This document shows, in pieces, positions 63,834 through 64,000 of a stretch of DNA of 64,000 bases. The notes beneath the pieces were generated by a model. It was not told the DNA's origin, searched no databases, and saw nothing but the letters and a program-made list of their open reading frames with translations. This stretch comes from Arthrobacter antioxidans (GTDB lineage Bacteria > Actinomycetota > Actinomycetes > Actinomycetales > Micrococcaceae). Made by a program: the position numbers and the translations under genes. Location: assembly GCF_023100725.1 (NCBI RefSeq), contig NZ_CP095501.1:2666001-2730000 (forward strand), written 5' to 3'. The stretch's first letter is position 1. Each line of letters starts with the position of its first letter.

Positions 63834-64000
63834 GTGAGCAAGCTGGACAATCTCGACCTGCGGCTGCTGCTCGCACTGGTGAGGGACCCCCGCGCGCAGG
63901 TGAGCGAACTGAGCGAGCTGCTCGGCGTGGCCCGCAACACGGCGCAGGCCCGCATCCGCCGGCTCCTGCGGACCGGGGCGCTGCGCCGCAGCGGCCGTGA
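63834..64000 (+). CDS. Lrp/AsnC-family transcriptional regulator, 3' end outside the window
   Basis: About 55 N-terminal residues are visible: SKLDNLDLRLLLALVRDPRA, then the helix-turn-helix VSELSELLGVARNTAQARIRRLLRTGAL. This is the AsnC-type DNA-binding domain with the usual LDxxD start. GTG 63834 is chosen because gggaag lies upstream; GTG 63825 is the alternative. The MFS gene runs the other way and could be its target. Confidence 0.85.
   Translation, partial: MSKLDNLDLRLLLALVRDPRAQVSELSELLGVARNTAQARIRRLLRTGALRRSGR

Overview
This window is high-GC actinobacterial DNA, most like Arthrobacter or a related member of the Micrococcaceae. The signs are the actinobacterial form of DapD, the fdxA-dapC pair, many GTG starts, and a repeated promoter layout in which a -10 box lies exactly six bases before the start codon (leaderless mRNA). 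I saw no rRNA, tRNA, CRISPR array or intact insertion sequence.

Left part, 1-26,500: chromosomal housekeeping. It starts with a 5'-truncated alkaline-phosphatase-superfamily gene, then dapD, a lysozyme-like secreted protein, galE, citrate synthase, dapC-fdxA, an ArsR-type regulator with its own operator, typA and a BCCT betaine carrier. Two adjacent oligopeptide ABC transporter systems follow (13,730-26,471), each with a lipoprotein, two permeases and a fused double ATPase. One permease carries a large extra membrane block, and a PH-domain gene sits inside the second system on the other strand.

Middle part, 26,500-47,680: accessory DNA. It has small unknown proteins, four acetyltransferase-type genes, a three-gene microprotein operon, a MerR operon with membrane proteins, and an Xre-regulator/membrane-protein/oxidoreductase operon behind a promoter flanked by twin palindromic operators. 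From about 37,350 to 47,680 the DNA looks like one or more decayed integrative elements inserted in the 3' end of ychF. Two displaced copies of the ychF 3' end (37,353 and 38,065) point the same way as the gene, and the present ychF end uses different synonymous codons. Within this island lie a one-carbon/methyl-transfer cluster (flavin N-methyl dehydrogenase-like protein, IclR regulator, broken MTHFR-like gene, DmdA-like protein) and several broken genes: a GIY-YIG protein, a reductase of the RibD/DHFR fold, a methionine aminopeptidase and a rifampin ADP-ribosyltransferase (arr) fragment. No integrase is visible.

Right part, 47,680-64,000: housekeeping again. It holds ychF, rmuC, ispH, xseA-xseB, a formate/nitrite-type channel, a PPK2 polyphosphate kinase, the alaA aminotransferase, a complete OpuC-type compatible-solute ABC operon, an N-acetylglucosamine-kinase-like gene, an MFS carrier and the start of an Lrp/AsnC regulator. 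The BCCT carrier and OpuC point to osmoprotectant uptake, and the island's methyl-transfer genes could act on related methylated compounds, but that link is inference.
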